Shown here: positions 1 to 8,193 of the stretch, in pieces
Layout of the letters: every line of letters starts with the position of its first letter
Position numbering within the stretch: the first letter of the stretch is position 1
From: an uncultured Clostridia bacterium
GTDB lineage: Bacteria; Bacillota; Clostridia; Oscillospirales; Ruminococcaceae
Direction: 5' to 3'
DNA: 13,684 bases
Assembly (NCBI GenBank): GCA_947624425.1
Contig: CANQKG010000017.1
Span: forward strand, 1 to 13,684
Notes under the pieces: model-generated
What the model was told of the DNA's origin: nothing
Databases searched by the model: none
What the model saw: the letters and a program-made list of their open reading frames with translations, nothing else
Made by a program: the position numbers and the translations under genes

Positions 1-73
1 TCTGCAAAAAACTTTTCCCTTGCAGGGTCTTTTCCTTATACCTATTGCGTGGTGAGTTGATTATTTCTTTCAC
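1..73 (-). CDS. 5' end of a further operon gene, cut by the window edge
   Basis: An open frame starts with GTG at 71-73 and runs 24 codons to the window edge without a stop. It begins V-K-E-I-I-N-S-P-R-N-R-Y. The start is supported by AAGGAGAGG four bases upstream, which lies just after the stop codon of the VTC-domain gene, leaving a 14-base gap. The visible part is basic and polar, with no signal peptide or membrane segment yet. Family cannot be decided from 24 residues. In other bacteria, CotH and VTC-domain genes often sit beside a DUF4956 membrane protein gene, so that family is a reasonable guess by context only. Confidence 0.5.
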   Translation of the reverse strand, partial: MKEIINSPRNRYKEKTLQGKSFLQ

Positions 74-87
74 GCTACCTCTCCTTT

Positions 88-789
88 TTATTCCGCGTCT
101 TCGGCGGACATATAGTTGATTGTATCGCAGCATAGTGTGTACTTTGACACTGCGCTGAGTTCGGCAGCCCGTGGGGGCAGAACGTCCTTGATAAGCTTCG
201 GAAGGAATTCGGTGTACTTGACTTCCATAATCAGCTTTCCCGCCGTGAGAACATATTGGAACGGGATATCCTCCTCGGTGATCCGGTAGCCGGGATAGGC
301 GCCGCGCACGTCGTAGTCGAAGGTGATCCGAACGTCGCCCTCGTCCATAACGAACGGTTCGCGTTCGTAATCCACAAACACCTTCGGGCGCATCACGCAG
401 GAGGTACACTCAAAGTAAAACTGGCGGCAAAGCTCCTGTTCGTGGTGGAGCAAAAAGGCGTAGTCCCCGTTTAGGATCCGTTCGGTCTCCGCGGCGGTAA
501 GCGGCGCGGAGAGCTTTGAGATGTAGGCGTCCTTTTTGATTTTGCATTCCAGCCGGATAAAATCGTCCTTCCGGTCGTAAAGCCGGATGCGGTACTTTTT
601 CCGATCGTTCACGCCGTTGATCTTGTCATGATAGGCCGTGTCCCAGTAATCGTCAAAATAGAGGCTGCGGATCGAGTAAACGCCGTTGGTGGCGTGGCTG
701 TCAACTGCGGCAACGGTTTTCAGCCGCTGCTTGATCAGCTCCGCGTCCCCGTAATTGATCAGATATTTCATTTCGTGACGGAATTTCAT
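88..789 (-). CDS. VTC-type polyphosphate polymerase domain protein
   Basis: A 233-residue protein that appears to be a stand-alone VTC domain, the tunnel-fold catalytic domain that makes polyphosphate from ATP in yeast Vtc4. Seen in the sequence: the N-terminal E-x-K-Y motif (E6, K8), Y-S-I-R-S-L-Y-F-D-D at 38-47, the basic strand R63-K-K-Y-R-I-R69, E81-x-K83, the acidic and aromatic strands V-D-Y-E-R (139-143) and T-F-D-Y-D (156-160), E189-x-K191, and S-K-Y near 215-217. Alternating basic and acidic strands of this kind line the VTC tunnel. There is no membrane segment or SPX domain, so it is probably cytosolic or docked to a membrane partner. It starts 10 bases after the cotH-like stop and has GAGGAG at a normal distance. 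Bacterial members are poorly characterised; activity is inferred from family. Confidence 0.85.
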   Translation of the reverse strand: MKFRHEMKYLINYGDAELIKQRLKTVAAVDSHATNGVYSIRSLYFDDYWDTAYHDKINGVNDRKKYRIRLYDRKDDFIRLECKIKKDAYISKLSAPLTAAETERILNGDYAFLLHHEQELCRQFYFECTSCVMRPKVFVDYEREPFVMDEGDVRITFDYDVRGAYPGYRITEEDIPFQYVLTAGKLIMEVKYTEFLPKLIKDVLPPRAAELSAVSKYTLCCDTINYMSAEDAE

Positions 790-799
790 AGAACGCTCC

Positions 800-2539
800 T
801 CAGATATCGAACTGCACGGTGCCGTCCGCCAGCACGTTGAAGCCCACCACGCCGTACCATGTGACGCCGTTTATATCCTCATACTGTTCCATCGCGTTCT
901 GGGTCATGCCGCTTGCGTTTTTGGAGGTCACCCGGATGAAATACTGCCCGGGCGCAAGCCGGTCGGTAAACGCCTGCGCGATCCGCAGATCGTCCTGGGT
1001 GTTGAGCACATTGGTAAAGGTGTAGTCCTGCGACAGCTCGAATTTATAGGTGACCTCCTCATCGTCGAAGTCGTAGGAGTTATCCCAGCGGAAAACGGTG
1101 CCGTCGTCGGAGATGGTCGGCTCGTTGATATAAAACGGCATCGGGCTGTCCAGACTGATCTTATACATCTCGTAGTTATGCTCGATCTCGTTCGGAATGG
1201 TCTGAAGGATGCTTTCAAACTCGTCCATAGTCCTCGGCGCATAGTTGGCGTCCGGAGCGGAGGAGAGGAAGGGCCGCACCACCGCGGCGTAGGACGCCAC
1301 CATCTGCGAGATCCGATCCGGTGTGATCTGTGCGCGGATCTCGTTTACTTTGTCGTCCAGCTTTTTCCGCAGCTCGGGCGATTTCAGCACCCTCTGGTGG
1401 AGCGTTGCGCCCCAGTAGTTGGAAACGCCCTTGGTGTAGTTGTAGCCGCTCGGCTCGTTTTTATAGTTGATCCGTTCCTCATACTCCCACGCGCCGTCGT
1501 TGTCCCAGGAAATAAAGTACCACTTGTTCCCGTTCCGGGGGCTGTAGAGATAAAAGTTCTGGCTGGTGGTATCGGTGTTCCCGGTCAGCATCTGGAAGGC
1601 GAGCCAGGTGAAATAGTTCTCCTCGTCAAAATAGGTCTGGAGGATCTCCTCAATGGGGATGGAGAAGTTGTTGAGGTCGTGGAGCATATTGATCAGCTTG
1701 GTGTGATCCTCGCTCCCCTTGACCTCCATGATCTTCTCGAACTCTTTGAGGTCATAGGACGGATCGTCGGCGGTTTTCAAAGCGTCATACTCCAAAAACT
1801 CAAAGAAGGTCGCCTTGTAAAGCTGCCCGAATTCGTCCAATCCGTGGTTGCGCAGATAGGTCTTGTTGACCTGCTCGACCTGGGTGAACAGGCCGTAGTC
1901 CTCAAACTGCGCGTCGGTGTTCCCCTCGGTCAGATCCTTGACATACAGGTGGACAAACTGCGTCCGCAGGCTGAATGCACCGGGTATGGTTTTTAACAGG
2001 TCGTAGCTCATTTTGTTCCGGAAGCGGACCGAGTCGTAAACATGCTTGTTCAGCGCAATGGTGCGCTGCTCCCGCCAGAAGCCCTCGTTTCGGTTGACCT
2101 CGATCTTATAGGATTTCTGGGGAGAACGGGTACTGGTCGCGCCTCTGATCTGCACGAGCGAGTTGGGCGCAAATTCGCCGTAGCCCAGCATACCCTGAAT
2201 GGGGCCGTTTTCGTCGCCGACTTGCAGCATACCCTGTACCCGGTACCGGTCGATGCCCTGTTCCTCATAGTAGTAGATGGAATGGTCGTTCACTTCACTC
2301 CAGGTGTGGTTGGCGTTGTCCGTTTCGTTGCCCTGACTTACGGTGAGGTACATCGTCACCACCGAGTCGTCGTCATCGTCGAGATAGATCGTCTCGGAGT
2401 CGCTGACCTTTACGCTGTCAACGCTTGTGGGGTCGGGCATACTGCCGGTTTCTCCCGTATCGTCCGAGCTCCCGCAGCTGCCGAACAGAAAGGCGGCAGA
2501 CAGCAGCAGGGCTAAAACCGCTCTCATTTTATACTTCAT
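800..2539 (-). CDS. CotH-family protein kinase, predicted lipoprotein
   Basis: A 579-residue secreted protein of the CotH family, atypical protein kinases first known from Bacillus spore coats. Residues 1-21 form a signal peptide ending L-F-G-S before Cys22; Phe at -3 makes the lipobox imperfect, but lipid anchoring is likely. An acidic linker with a D-D-D-D-D run (54-58) follows. The kinase-like core runs from about 60 to 450, with S-Y-K-I-E-V near 143-148, L-N-K at 163-165, R-N-K-M near 174-177, and the W345-D-N-D348 motif typical of the CotH metal-binding loop. Residues about 465-579 look like a beta-sandwich (fibronectin-like) C-terminal domain. I chose the ATG at 2537-2539 because GAGGAGGA lies 7 bases upstream and the signal peptide begins there; an in-frame start at 2623 would add a non-signal extension inside pelG. 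It overlaps the end of pelG by 11 bases. Substrate unknown: a surface protein or the Pel machinery are candidates. Confidence 0.85.
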   Translation of the reverse strand: MKYKMRAVLALLLSAAFLFGSCGSSDDTGETGSMPDPTSVDSVKVSDSETIYLDDDDDSVVTMYLTVSQGNETDNANHTWSEVNDHSIYYYEEQGIDRYRVQGMLQVGDENGPIQGMLGYGEFAPNSLVQIRGATSTRSPQKSYKIEVNRNEGFWREQRTIALNKHVYDSVRFRNKMSYDLLKTIPGAFSLRTQFVHLYVKDLTEGNTDAQFEDYGLFTQVEQVNKTYLRNHGLDEFGQLYKATFFEFLEYDALKTADDPSYDLKEFEKIMEVKGSEDHTKLINMLHDLNNFSIPIEEILQTYFDEENYFTWLAFQMLTGNTDTTSQNFYLYSPRNGNKWYFISWDNDGAWEYEERINYKNEPSGYNYTKGVSNYWGATLHQRVLKSPELRKKLDDKVNEIRAQITPDRISQMVASYAAVVRPFLSSAPDANYAPRTMDEFESILQTIPNEIEHNYEMYKISLDSPMPFYINEPTISDDGTVFRWDNSYDFDDEEVTYKFELSQDYTFTNVLNTQDDLRIAQAFTDRLAPGQYFIRVTSKNASGMTQNAMEQYEDINGVTWYGVVGFNVLADGTVQFDI

Positions 2540-4043
2540 TTTCCAATCCTCCTCTATGCTTTTCGTCCGATTCGCGGCGTCGTCTTTGCACCTTGTCGGC
2601 GCGCTGTTCAAAGTGATCCGCAAGGCCGGTGAAAAATCCGGCGTGTTCGGTGGCGAACAGCGGCTGTCGGCTCAGCACATTGTATTTCAGCTTTCTCAGA
2701 TAACAGCACAGAATGATGCAGGCGGCCACGCAGAAGCACATACTGCCGATCACAAATCCGATCCCGTAGAAGGAGGTGAAGAAAAGCGAGAACAAAACGG
2801 TCAGGATATTGGTGACTGCGGCAAAAATGGAGGTGCTGATCAGCGCGCCTTTCATATCCGAGAAATATTGGGAGATCAGCATGATGGAGTTGCCGATCGC
2901 ATAAAAGGCGTATCCCACGCAGAGGGTGCGGAAGATCCGCAGCATTTCGTTGTTGAAGCCGAGCGGCAAAAGCGGCAGAACGATCGTCCCCACAATGATG
3001 AAGATCAAGGTGGAGAACACCTGCTTTAAGGAAAGGTAGCCGATCTCTTCACTCAGAACCCGGATCATGTTGCCCTCGGCCTCGTCGATACTCTCGATCG
3101 AGCCGCCGTCGTTAAAGAGGCTGAAATAGGTTTTGTATTCGGGATAAAACCTTGTCTCGACCGAAGTGGTAAAGTTGACGGTGGTGATCAGGATCGAGAA
3201 AAAGGCGAAGATGGCCGGCACGTCGTGGGTCGGAGCGCCGTAAAAAAGTCCCTGCACCTGTACGCTCAAGGGGCTGATCCACCACATGATCAGAAGATGT
3301 CCGAACAGACCCAGCGAGGTGAAAAAGCCGATCAGGCAGAGGGAGGGGATCCGGTCGATCCATTCCAAAAACCGGAAGGACGTGCCGAAGCCCTCGGGGA
3401 AGGTGCGGTAGAGGATGGTGAAATACCATACCATCATAATGCCGTAACCGATCGTGATGGAGGTAAGCAGCGCGGTGATGATCTCAATATGGAGCAGCCA
3501 GATGAACACGGCGCCCAAAATCAGCGAGACTGCGACCGAAACGGCAAAGGCGAGGACAATGCTTTTGAAATCCTTGAGCATCGTCAGATAGTTGATCTGC
3601 GTCCACACCACGATCAGCGTCATAAACAAAAGCCAGGACAGCACGCGGTAAAGCAGCTCGACCCCCGCGAAGTGGAGGAAAACGCCGTAAAGGCAGCCGC
3701 CGATGATCAGCATAAAAGAAAGGCTGCCGTAAAACGAGGGGATCAGCTTGTGGTAATTCTTCTCATAGATCATGTCGGCGCAAAACCGCGTGGTCAGCAT
3801 CGAGAAAAGGGAGGTCACAAGAAGCGAGCCCAGCAGGGTGTGGGTGATCATGGTGACCAAAAGCTCCCGCGTTTGCCGTGCGGCTCCCGCAAATTCCGCC
3901 ATGAACATGGAGGAGATCAGCAGGATAAAGCCCAGGATCATCGGACCGGCGCAGACAACGGTCGCGTAGGAGTATGCCCGAATGGTCGCAATCAGGCCTT
4001 TTCTGGAAAACAGTTTTTTCAGTTCAAAGCCGACGCCCGCCAT
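2529..4043 (-). CDS. pelG: PelG, Pel polysaccharide flippase-like membrane protein
   Basis: A 504-residue polytopic membrane protein that begins M-A-G-V-G-F-E-L-K-K-L, the characteristic start of PelG, and has about 12 predicted membrane segments spread over its length. PelG belongs to the MOP (Wzx-like) flippase superfamily and is thought to carry the growing Pel polymer across the cytoplasmic membrane, working with PelD, PelE and PelF. Length matches the family (about 450-510). The start has a strong GAGGAGGTGC ribosome site inside the end of pelF; the two genes overlap by 25 bases, indicating coupled translation. A short charged C-terminal tail (R-R-R-R-E-S-D-E-K-H) follows the last helix. 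No frameshift or gap is seen. Confidence 0.9.
   Translation of the reverse strand: MAGVGFELKKLFSRKGLIATIRAYSYATVVCAGPMILGFILLISSMFMAEFAGAARQTRELLVTMITHTLLGSLLVTSLFSMLTTRFCADMIYEKNYHKLIPSFYGSLSFMLIIGGCLYGVFLHFAGVELLYRVLSWLLFMTLIVVWTQINYLTMLKDFKSIVLAFAVSVAVSLILGAVFIWLLHIEIITALLTSITIGYGIMMVWYFTILYRTFPEGFGTSFRFLEWIDRIPSLCLIGFFTSLGLFGHLLIMWWISPLSVQVQGLFYGAPTHDVPAIFAFFSILITTVNFTTSVETRFYPEYKTYFSLFNDGGSIESIDEAEGNMIRVLSEEIGYLSLKQVFSTLIFIIVGTIVLPLLPLGFNNEMLRIFRTLCVGYAFYAIGNSIMLISQYFSDMKGALISTSIFAAVTNILTVLFSLFFTSFYGIGFVIGSMCFCVAACIILCCYLRKLKYNVLSRQPLFATEHAGFFTGLADHFEQRADKVQRRRRESDEKHRGGLENEV
2547..2554 (-). promoter_or_regulatory. Ribosome binding site deciding the start of the cotH-like gene
   Basis: GAGGAGGA lies inside the 3' end of pelG, 7 bases before the ATG at 2537-2539 that begins the signal peptide. 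It supports the shorter start and re-initiation from pelG. Confidence 0.75.
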
Positions 4044-5446
4044 TTTCTCAGCACCTCCTCATAGTTTTTGTTGTAGCCGTCCACCATTTTTTCATGCACA
4101 TAGTAGGTTTCCACCCGCTTTTTTCCGCAGACGGCCATTTCTTTCCGCAGCTCTTCGTTGGTGGCAAGAAGCTCCATCGCGTTGGAAAGCGCCCGCGGGT
4201 GCATAGGCGGCACAATGATGCCCGCCGCGCCGATGGTATCGTTCTGCCCGCCTTCCAGCAGGTCGCGGCAGCAGCCGACGTCGGTGGTCACACAGGGTCT
4301 GCCCGCCTCCAAAGATTCCAAAACGGAAAGCGGCTGCCCCTCCGATATGCTGCTGAGTACCGTAAAATCGGTCTTTTCCAGATACTTTACCACGTCCACA
4401 TTTCCCGGCATGAAGATATCCTCGATCCCGAGCTCGCGGATCAGCTCCACACATTCTTCTTTGTACTCTTCGTCGTCGGTATCGCCCAGAATATGCAGCC
4501 GCACATTCGGGATCCGCTGCTTGAGGGCGAAGAATGCCTGGATCATGGTTTTGATATCCTTGATCGGGTGGAACCGCACGACCGCCGTGATATCGATATA
4601 ACCGTCCGGCTTTTTCGGCGGAATATTGGAGAACCGCTCGATCCGGATCCCGTTTTCGATCACCTTCCGCTTGGCGGGATCGCAGCCCAGATCCACCTGG
4701 ATATCCGAGTACCGCTGGAACAGCGCCGTGACCGAATCCGCCCGGTCATAGGCGCAGTGGGACAGCATAAAGAACATATTGATCCACTGCTGGCGGAACT
4801 GCGGCACCACCCATTTTGCACGGAGGATCTCCTCCTCGCGTTCGCGGGTGTAGATGCCGTGCTCGGTGACGATGTAAGGCCGTTTATATTTCCACGCGCC
4901 CAGCGCGCCCAGCAGGCCGCCGTAGCCCGTGGCCGTGGCGTGGTAGACGTCCGCCTCGGGCGGTTCGGTGCTCATCATATACAAAATCGGCAGGAACATC
5001 GACCGCACGGTGTGGAAAAAGTCGGTAAAGGACACATGGGGATACTTTTCCTTGCAGATGTCCAGCAGGATGTTCAAAAAGGTCTCGCTCATCAAGAAGG
5101 ACATAATGCCGACCTTCTTTTCGTTGTACATCTGAAAGAGAAGGTCCCAGTTCGGCCTTTGGGAAAGCACCAGCTTTTCCAGCTCGGCGATCTCCTCATC
5201 CGAGAAGGCGTAGTAATCGTTTTTGGAGGAGCGCAGCTTCAGCGCGCTGTCCAAAAACACCTCCCTGACCTCTTTTACATTGGGAGGAAGCTCATACTTA
5301 AACTGTCCGGCGTCCTCCTCCTTCGGGGCGATCGTCCACAGCACATACTCATGCTGCGGGTTGGAGGTAATCAGCGAGTGCATCCAGGAGGACACGCCGC
5401 CGCGGACATAGGGATAGCTTCCCTCCAGTATCATACAGATCCTCAT
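4019..5446 (-). CDS. pelF: PelF, Pel polysaccharide glycosyltransferase (GT4 type)
   Basis: A 475-residue cytosolic glycosyltransferase of the GT-B fold. The N-terminal half starts R-I-C-M-I-L-E-G-S-Y-P-Y-V-R-G-G-V-S-S-W, the glycine-rich acceptor-side loop seen in PelF. The C-terminal half has R-F-H-P-I-K-D at 291-297 and the retaining EX7E motif, E369 to E377, in S-E-G-Q-P-L-S-V-L-E, which binds the nucleotide-sugar donor. Both mark GT4 enzymes. In Pseudomonas, PelF polymerises the GalNAc/GlcNAc-containing Pel chain from UDP-sugars and associates with the PelD-PelE-PelG membrane complex. Length agrees with known PelF (about 480-510). The start overlaps the deacetylase stop as ATGA, with a weaker GGGGGCGG ribosome site, so translation is probably coupled. 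Confidence 0.92.
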   Translation of the reverse strand: MRICMILEGSYPYVRGGVSSWMHSLITSNPQHEYVLWTIAPKEEDAGQFKYELPPNVKEVREVFLDSALKLRSSKNDYYAFSDEEIAELEKLVLSQRPNWDLLFQMYNEKKVGIMSFLMSETFLNILLDICKEKYPHVSFTDFFHTVRSMFLPILYMMSTEPPEADVYHATATGYGGLLGALGAWKYKRPYIVTEHGIYTREREEEILRAKWVVPQFRQQWINMFFMLSHCAYDRADSVTALFQRYSDIQVDLGCDPAKRKVIENGIRIERFSNIPPKKPDGYIDITAVVRFHPIKDIKTMIQAFFALKQRIPNVRLHILGDTDDEEYKEECVELIRELGIEDIFMPGNVDVVKYLEKTDFTVLSSISEGQPLSVLESLEAGRPCVTTDVGCCRDLLEGGQNDTIGAAGIIVPPMHPRALSNAMELLATNEELRKEMAVCGKKRVETYYVHEKMVDGYNKNYEEVLRKWRASALN

Positions 5447-7275
5447 TCCGCCGCCCCCGTTTCAATTTCAACAATATCCTGCGTCGCCCGGAGCAGATAG
5501 AAATCGCCGCTGATATGCTCGATCTGTCCGCCGCTCACCTTTTTCGGCTCGCCGGTGTTGCAGCGCACCATCAGGTAGGCCTCGTCGTAAAAGCCGATCA
5601 GCCGCAGATTGATCTTGCCGTCGGAATCCTTCCGCTCGATTGACAGGCTGTCGAACCGCGATACGGCTCTGCCCGTGTCGCTGACGGTCAGGTTCCGGAT
5701 ATTCGGCGCGGAGGAGTAGAGCCAATTACAGTAATTGTCCAGATTGTCATAAAGCTTTGCCCAGCCGTCGACGGTGCCTCTGTCCTCATCCAGCACGTCG
5801 TCGGGATGCATGAAGTGGGTATTGACATAGTAGAGGTTCAGCGCGTTGAGCGCGTCCCAGCGCATATATTCGTCCAGCACCGCGCCCGAGATGACGCGCG
5901 GCACCTCGATGATGCCGTCGTCGGACACCTCAAACTCCTGCGAGTATTCGATCTCGCCCGGGAGATAAAGCGACGCGATCACCTTGATCTGCGGCAGCTG
6001 ATCGTGCAGCAGCTGCCGCCCTTCCGCCGACAGGATGTTGGAGGGCGGAACATAGACCGACACCTCGTTGTCGGGGAAGAGGCTGTTATTCAGATCGATG
6101 GCACGGTTGAGGGAAGTGAGGGCGTCCTCTTCGGTTTTCCAGGTCTTGTAATTCACCTTGCCCTTAAAATCAAATCCGTTGAAGCATAAGGGAAGGTGGT
6201 TGTAGCCGTGCAGCCCGATCTCGCCGCCGTTGTTGAGCAGCAGCGAGCCGAAATGGGTGAACCGCTCGGTATCTCTCTGCTGGGGGAAGGAGCCGTCCAC
6301 CTCTTCGGCGTAATCGTCGATCAGCAGGCCGGTGAATTTGATCCCGTATTTGTCGCTGAGCGCCAGCACGTCCGGCCACCATACATTGGAGTAAAAGCTC
6401 TTGATATCCCGCTTGTAGTCCCGGCGGATATAGGTGCCGTCACCCATAGGCACGGGAGAGGGAAAGTCGTCCAGGCAGAAGGAGGAAGCGTTGATCACGG
6501 GGTAAACGCAGGCGTCCTCCAGCAGGCTGTAAACGGCGCAGGTGATCCCCCGCGTGGCCTTTTCGCACATACCGGTGTTCATGATCGCGAACCGGCCTTT
6601 TCCGCAGTCCGCCTTCCAGATCAGCGGGATCTTGCTTTTGTCGTCCGATGTGGCATAGACCACGGCTTTTTCGTTCAGCAGACAGTTGATGGCGGTCGTC
6701 ATCGGCTCGCCCCAGTGGAAGTTAAAGCCGTTTCCGCCGATCATAAAGTCGTTTGTAATGGTCAGTCCGGCAAAGTCCGCATAACTGTTGCCGCCTTCGC
6801 GGACCCCCATATAATTGGAAAGGAAATAGAAGGTCGGAGTTCCGGCAGGCGCGCAGAACAGCATACATCTGCCGCCGTCCTGCACCCATTCCAGCAGGTC
6901 GGTCGATTTCTGCCGCAGCGCATCCAGATCGGGAAAGCCGATGACCGAGGTTTTATATCCGTAAAAATCCGGAATTTCCTCCGTTGCCAAATCGACGATA
7001 TCACAGCTGACGCGCATGATATGCATCACGTCGGTGAGGTGTTCCTTGTTGACCTCAAAATTCTCCTGAGAGCTGTCCAACAGGAGAAGGCAGGTTGCCT
7101 CCACCTCGCTTTTCCGCTTTTTTTCGGAGACAACGCTTTGCGGGAGATCGTTCAGCAGATTTTGGGTGATGGAATAATGGGAGCCGACGTTGTCCACAAT
7201 CAGCAGAGCCGCCACAATCATCAGCACCACGATCGCCGTCAGGGTAACCGAAAAGCGCTTGAGTATTCCTTTCAT
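5443..7275 (-). CDS. pelA: PelA-like membrane-anchored polysaccharide deacetylase (DUF2194 type)
   Basis: A 610-residue protein with one N-terminal membrane anchor (about 9-28) and an extracellular remainder. Residues about 55-255 look like the alpha/beta glutamine-amidotransferase-like domain seen ahead of PelA deacetylases. A deacetylase (NodB-like, carbohydrate esterase 4 type) domain follows, with the L-D269-D270 catalytic/metal motif, the metal-binding H356-G-Y-N-H360 (HxxxH), and a late histidine motif H487-F-M-H490-P. A beta-rich C-terminal domain covers about 535-610. Family knowledge: PelA removes acetyl groups from Pel and makes it cationic. Unlike Pseudomonas PelA there is no recognisable N-terminal glycoside hydrolase domain, matching the shorter deacetylase-only form of Gram-positive clusters. 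It starts directly after the pelE stop (TAAATG) with GGAGG upstream. The symbol is used in the broad sense. Confidence 0.82.
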   Translation of the reverse strand: MKGILKRFSVTLTAIVVLMIVAALLIVDNVGSHYSITQNLLNDLPQSVVSEKKRKSEVEATCLLLLDSSQENFEVNKEHLTDVMHIMRVSCDIVDLATEEIPDFYGYKTSVIGFPDLDALRQKSTDLLEWVQDGGRCMLFCAPAGTPTFYFLSNYMGVREGGNSYADFAGLTITNDFMIGGNGFNFHWGEPMTTAINCLLNEKAVVYATSDDKSKIPLIWKADCGKGRFAIMNTGMCEKATRGITCAVYSLLEDACVYPVINASSFCLDDFPSPVPMGDGTYIRRDYKRDIKSFYSNVWWPDVLALSDKYGIKFTGLLIDDYAEEVDGSFPQQRDTERFTHFGSLLLNNGGEIGLHGYNHLPLCFNGFDFKGKVNYKTWKTEEDALTSLNRAIDLNNSLFPDNEVSVYVPPSNILSAEGRQLLHDQLPQIKVIASLYLPGEIEYSQEFEVSDDGIIEVPRVISGAVLDEYMRWDALNALNLYYVNTHFMHPDDVLDEDRGTVDGWAKLYDNLDNYCNWLYSSAPNIRNLTVSDTGRAVSRFDSLSIERKDSDGKINLRLIGFYDEAYLMVRCNTGEPKKVSGGQIEHISGDFYLLRATQDIVEIETGAAE

Positions 7276-8193
7276 TTAACTTGCCTCCGTTTGCGCGTCA
7301 CCGTCCCAGAATGCAAGCACGCTTCTTCCGTGGTTCGACAGGTACACATTGTTCGCTTTGATCCGGGAGATGACCTCTTTGATGCCTTCGCCGTTGTTCA
7401 TCCGGTCGTAGATGTTGAGCATGGCCAGCCAGGTTTCTTCGCGGCTCGGCCATTTGGAGACGGCCGATTTGGCGAGGGCTTCCGCCTCGGTCATATTGTT
7501 CAGCGCAAGGTAGTTGTCCGCCGCGGTGAGAACGGCGTCCATGTTTTCGGGTTCGTCCTGCATTTTTTCGGCCAGCACTTCCGATAATCTGTGCCGGTAG
7601 ACAAACAGGATGTTCTCGTCGATCAAACCGCTGTCGATATATTTCTTCAGGCTGTCGATACACTGATCCCGATAGATCGGGTTGTCTTTCTCCTGCCGGT
7701 ACCGTTTCTCCGCCCTTTGCAGGTCGTATTCGTACTCGCGCTGGATCTCCATAACCGCCGTGGACGCATAGTGCGAAACCTCGATATCCGCATCCAAGCA
7801 GGCCTCCTGCAGCAGGGCGGTGAATTGATCCGGGCTTCTTCTCAAAATATCCAGCATAAGCCGGCGCTTGGTGCCGGCGTCGTTGATCGACATGGCTTCC
7901 TCCAGCGGGATCACCATCCCCTCGTCCTCATCCGGAGTGAGCCGCTTGAGCCGGATATCGGTATCGCCGAGGTGAAGCTCCTTCAGCGTGGTCGTCCGGC
8001 TCCCGGTTTTGTGCATCCGCGAGATGATCTCGGAGCCGACCGCGCAGAGTACGCCGAAGATCGGGACAAAACAGATAATCGGCATCAGCTGCTCGCTGAA
8101 TCCCAGCACCCGGAACCGGATACACAGATAAATAATCAGGCAAAGGATCAGATGGATGATCCCGAAGATGATCAGAAAAACCGTAAGGCTCAT
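7276..8193 (-). CDS. pelE: PelE, Pel synthase complex membrane/TPR-like protein
   Basis: A 305-residue protein with two N-terminal membrane helices (about 3-26 and 35-57) and a helical cytosolic part. The segment H-Y-A-S-T-A-V-M-E-I (141-150), followed by a long charged helix, resembles PelE. Residues about 215-290 look like TPR-type helix pairs (A-L-N-N-M-T-E-A-E-A-L-A and the W-L-A-M-L-N-I-Y repeat). In Pseudomonas, PelE (about 330 residues, two membrane helices, TPRs) binds PelD and recruits PelF to the membrane. Its position between pelD and pelA/pelF agrees. The start overlaps the pelD stop as ATGA with GGGAGG upstream. Sequence similarity in this family is low, so position and topology carry much of the call. 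Confidence 0.83.
   Translation of the reverse strand: MSLTVFLIIFGIIHLILCLIIYLCIRFRVLGFSEQLMPIICFVPIFGVLCAVGSEIISRMHKTGSRTTTLKELHLGDTDIRLKRLTPDEDEGMVIPLEEAMSINDAGTKRRLMLDILRRSPDQFTALLQEACLDADIEVSHYASTAVMEIQREYEYDLQRAEKRYRQEKDNPIYRDQCIDSLKKYIDSGLIDENILFVYRHRLSEVLAEKMQDEPENMDAVLTAADNYLALNNMTEAEALAKSAVSKWPSREETWLAMLNIYDRMNNGEGIKEVISRIKANNVYLSNHGRSVLAFWDGDAQTEAS

Noticed and set aside
5..35. Terminator at the left edge (CCCTGCAAGGG with a later T run)
   Set aside because: The stem is only about 4 bp and the T run is displaced; an open frame with a ribosome site explains the stretch better.
2540..2623. Upstream ATG start for the cotH-like gene
   Set aside because: It would put 28 residues before a clear signal peptide and lie deep in pelG; the downstream ATG has its own strong ribosome site.
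3974..5500. 508-codon plus-strand open frame opposite pelF
   Set aside because: Antisense shadow. The minus strand encodes a PelF with intact GT4 motifs and proper overlaps with its neighbours.
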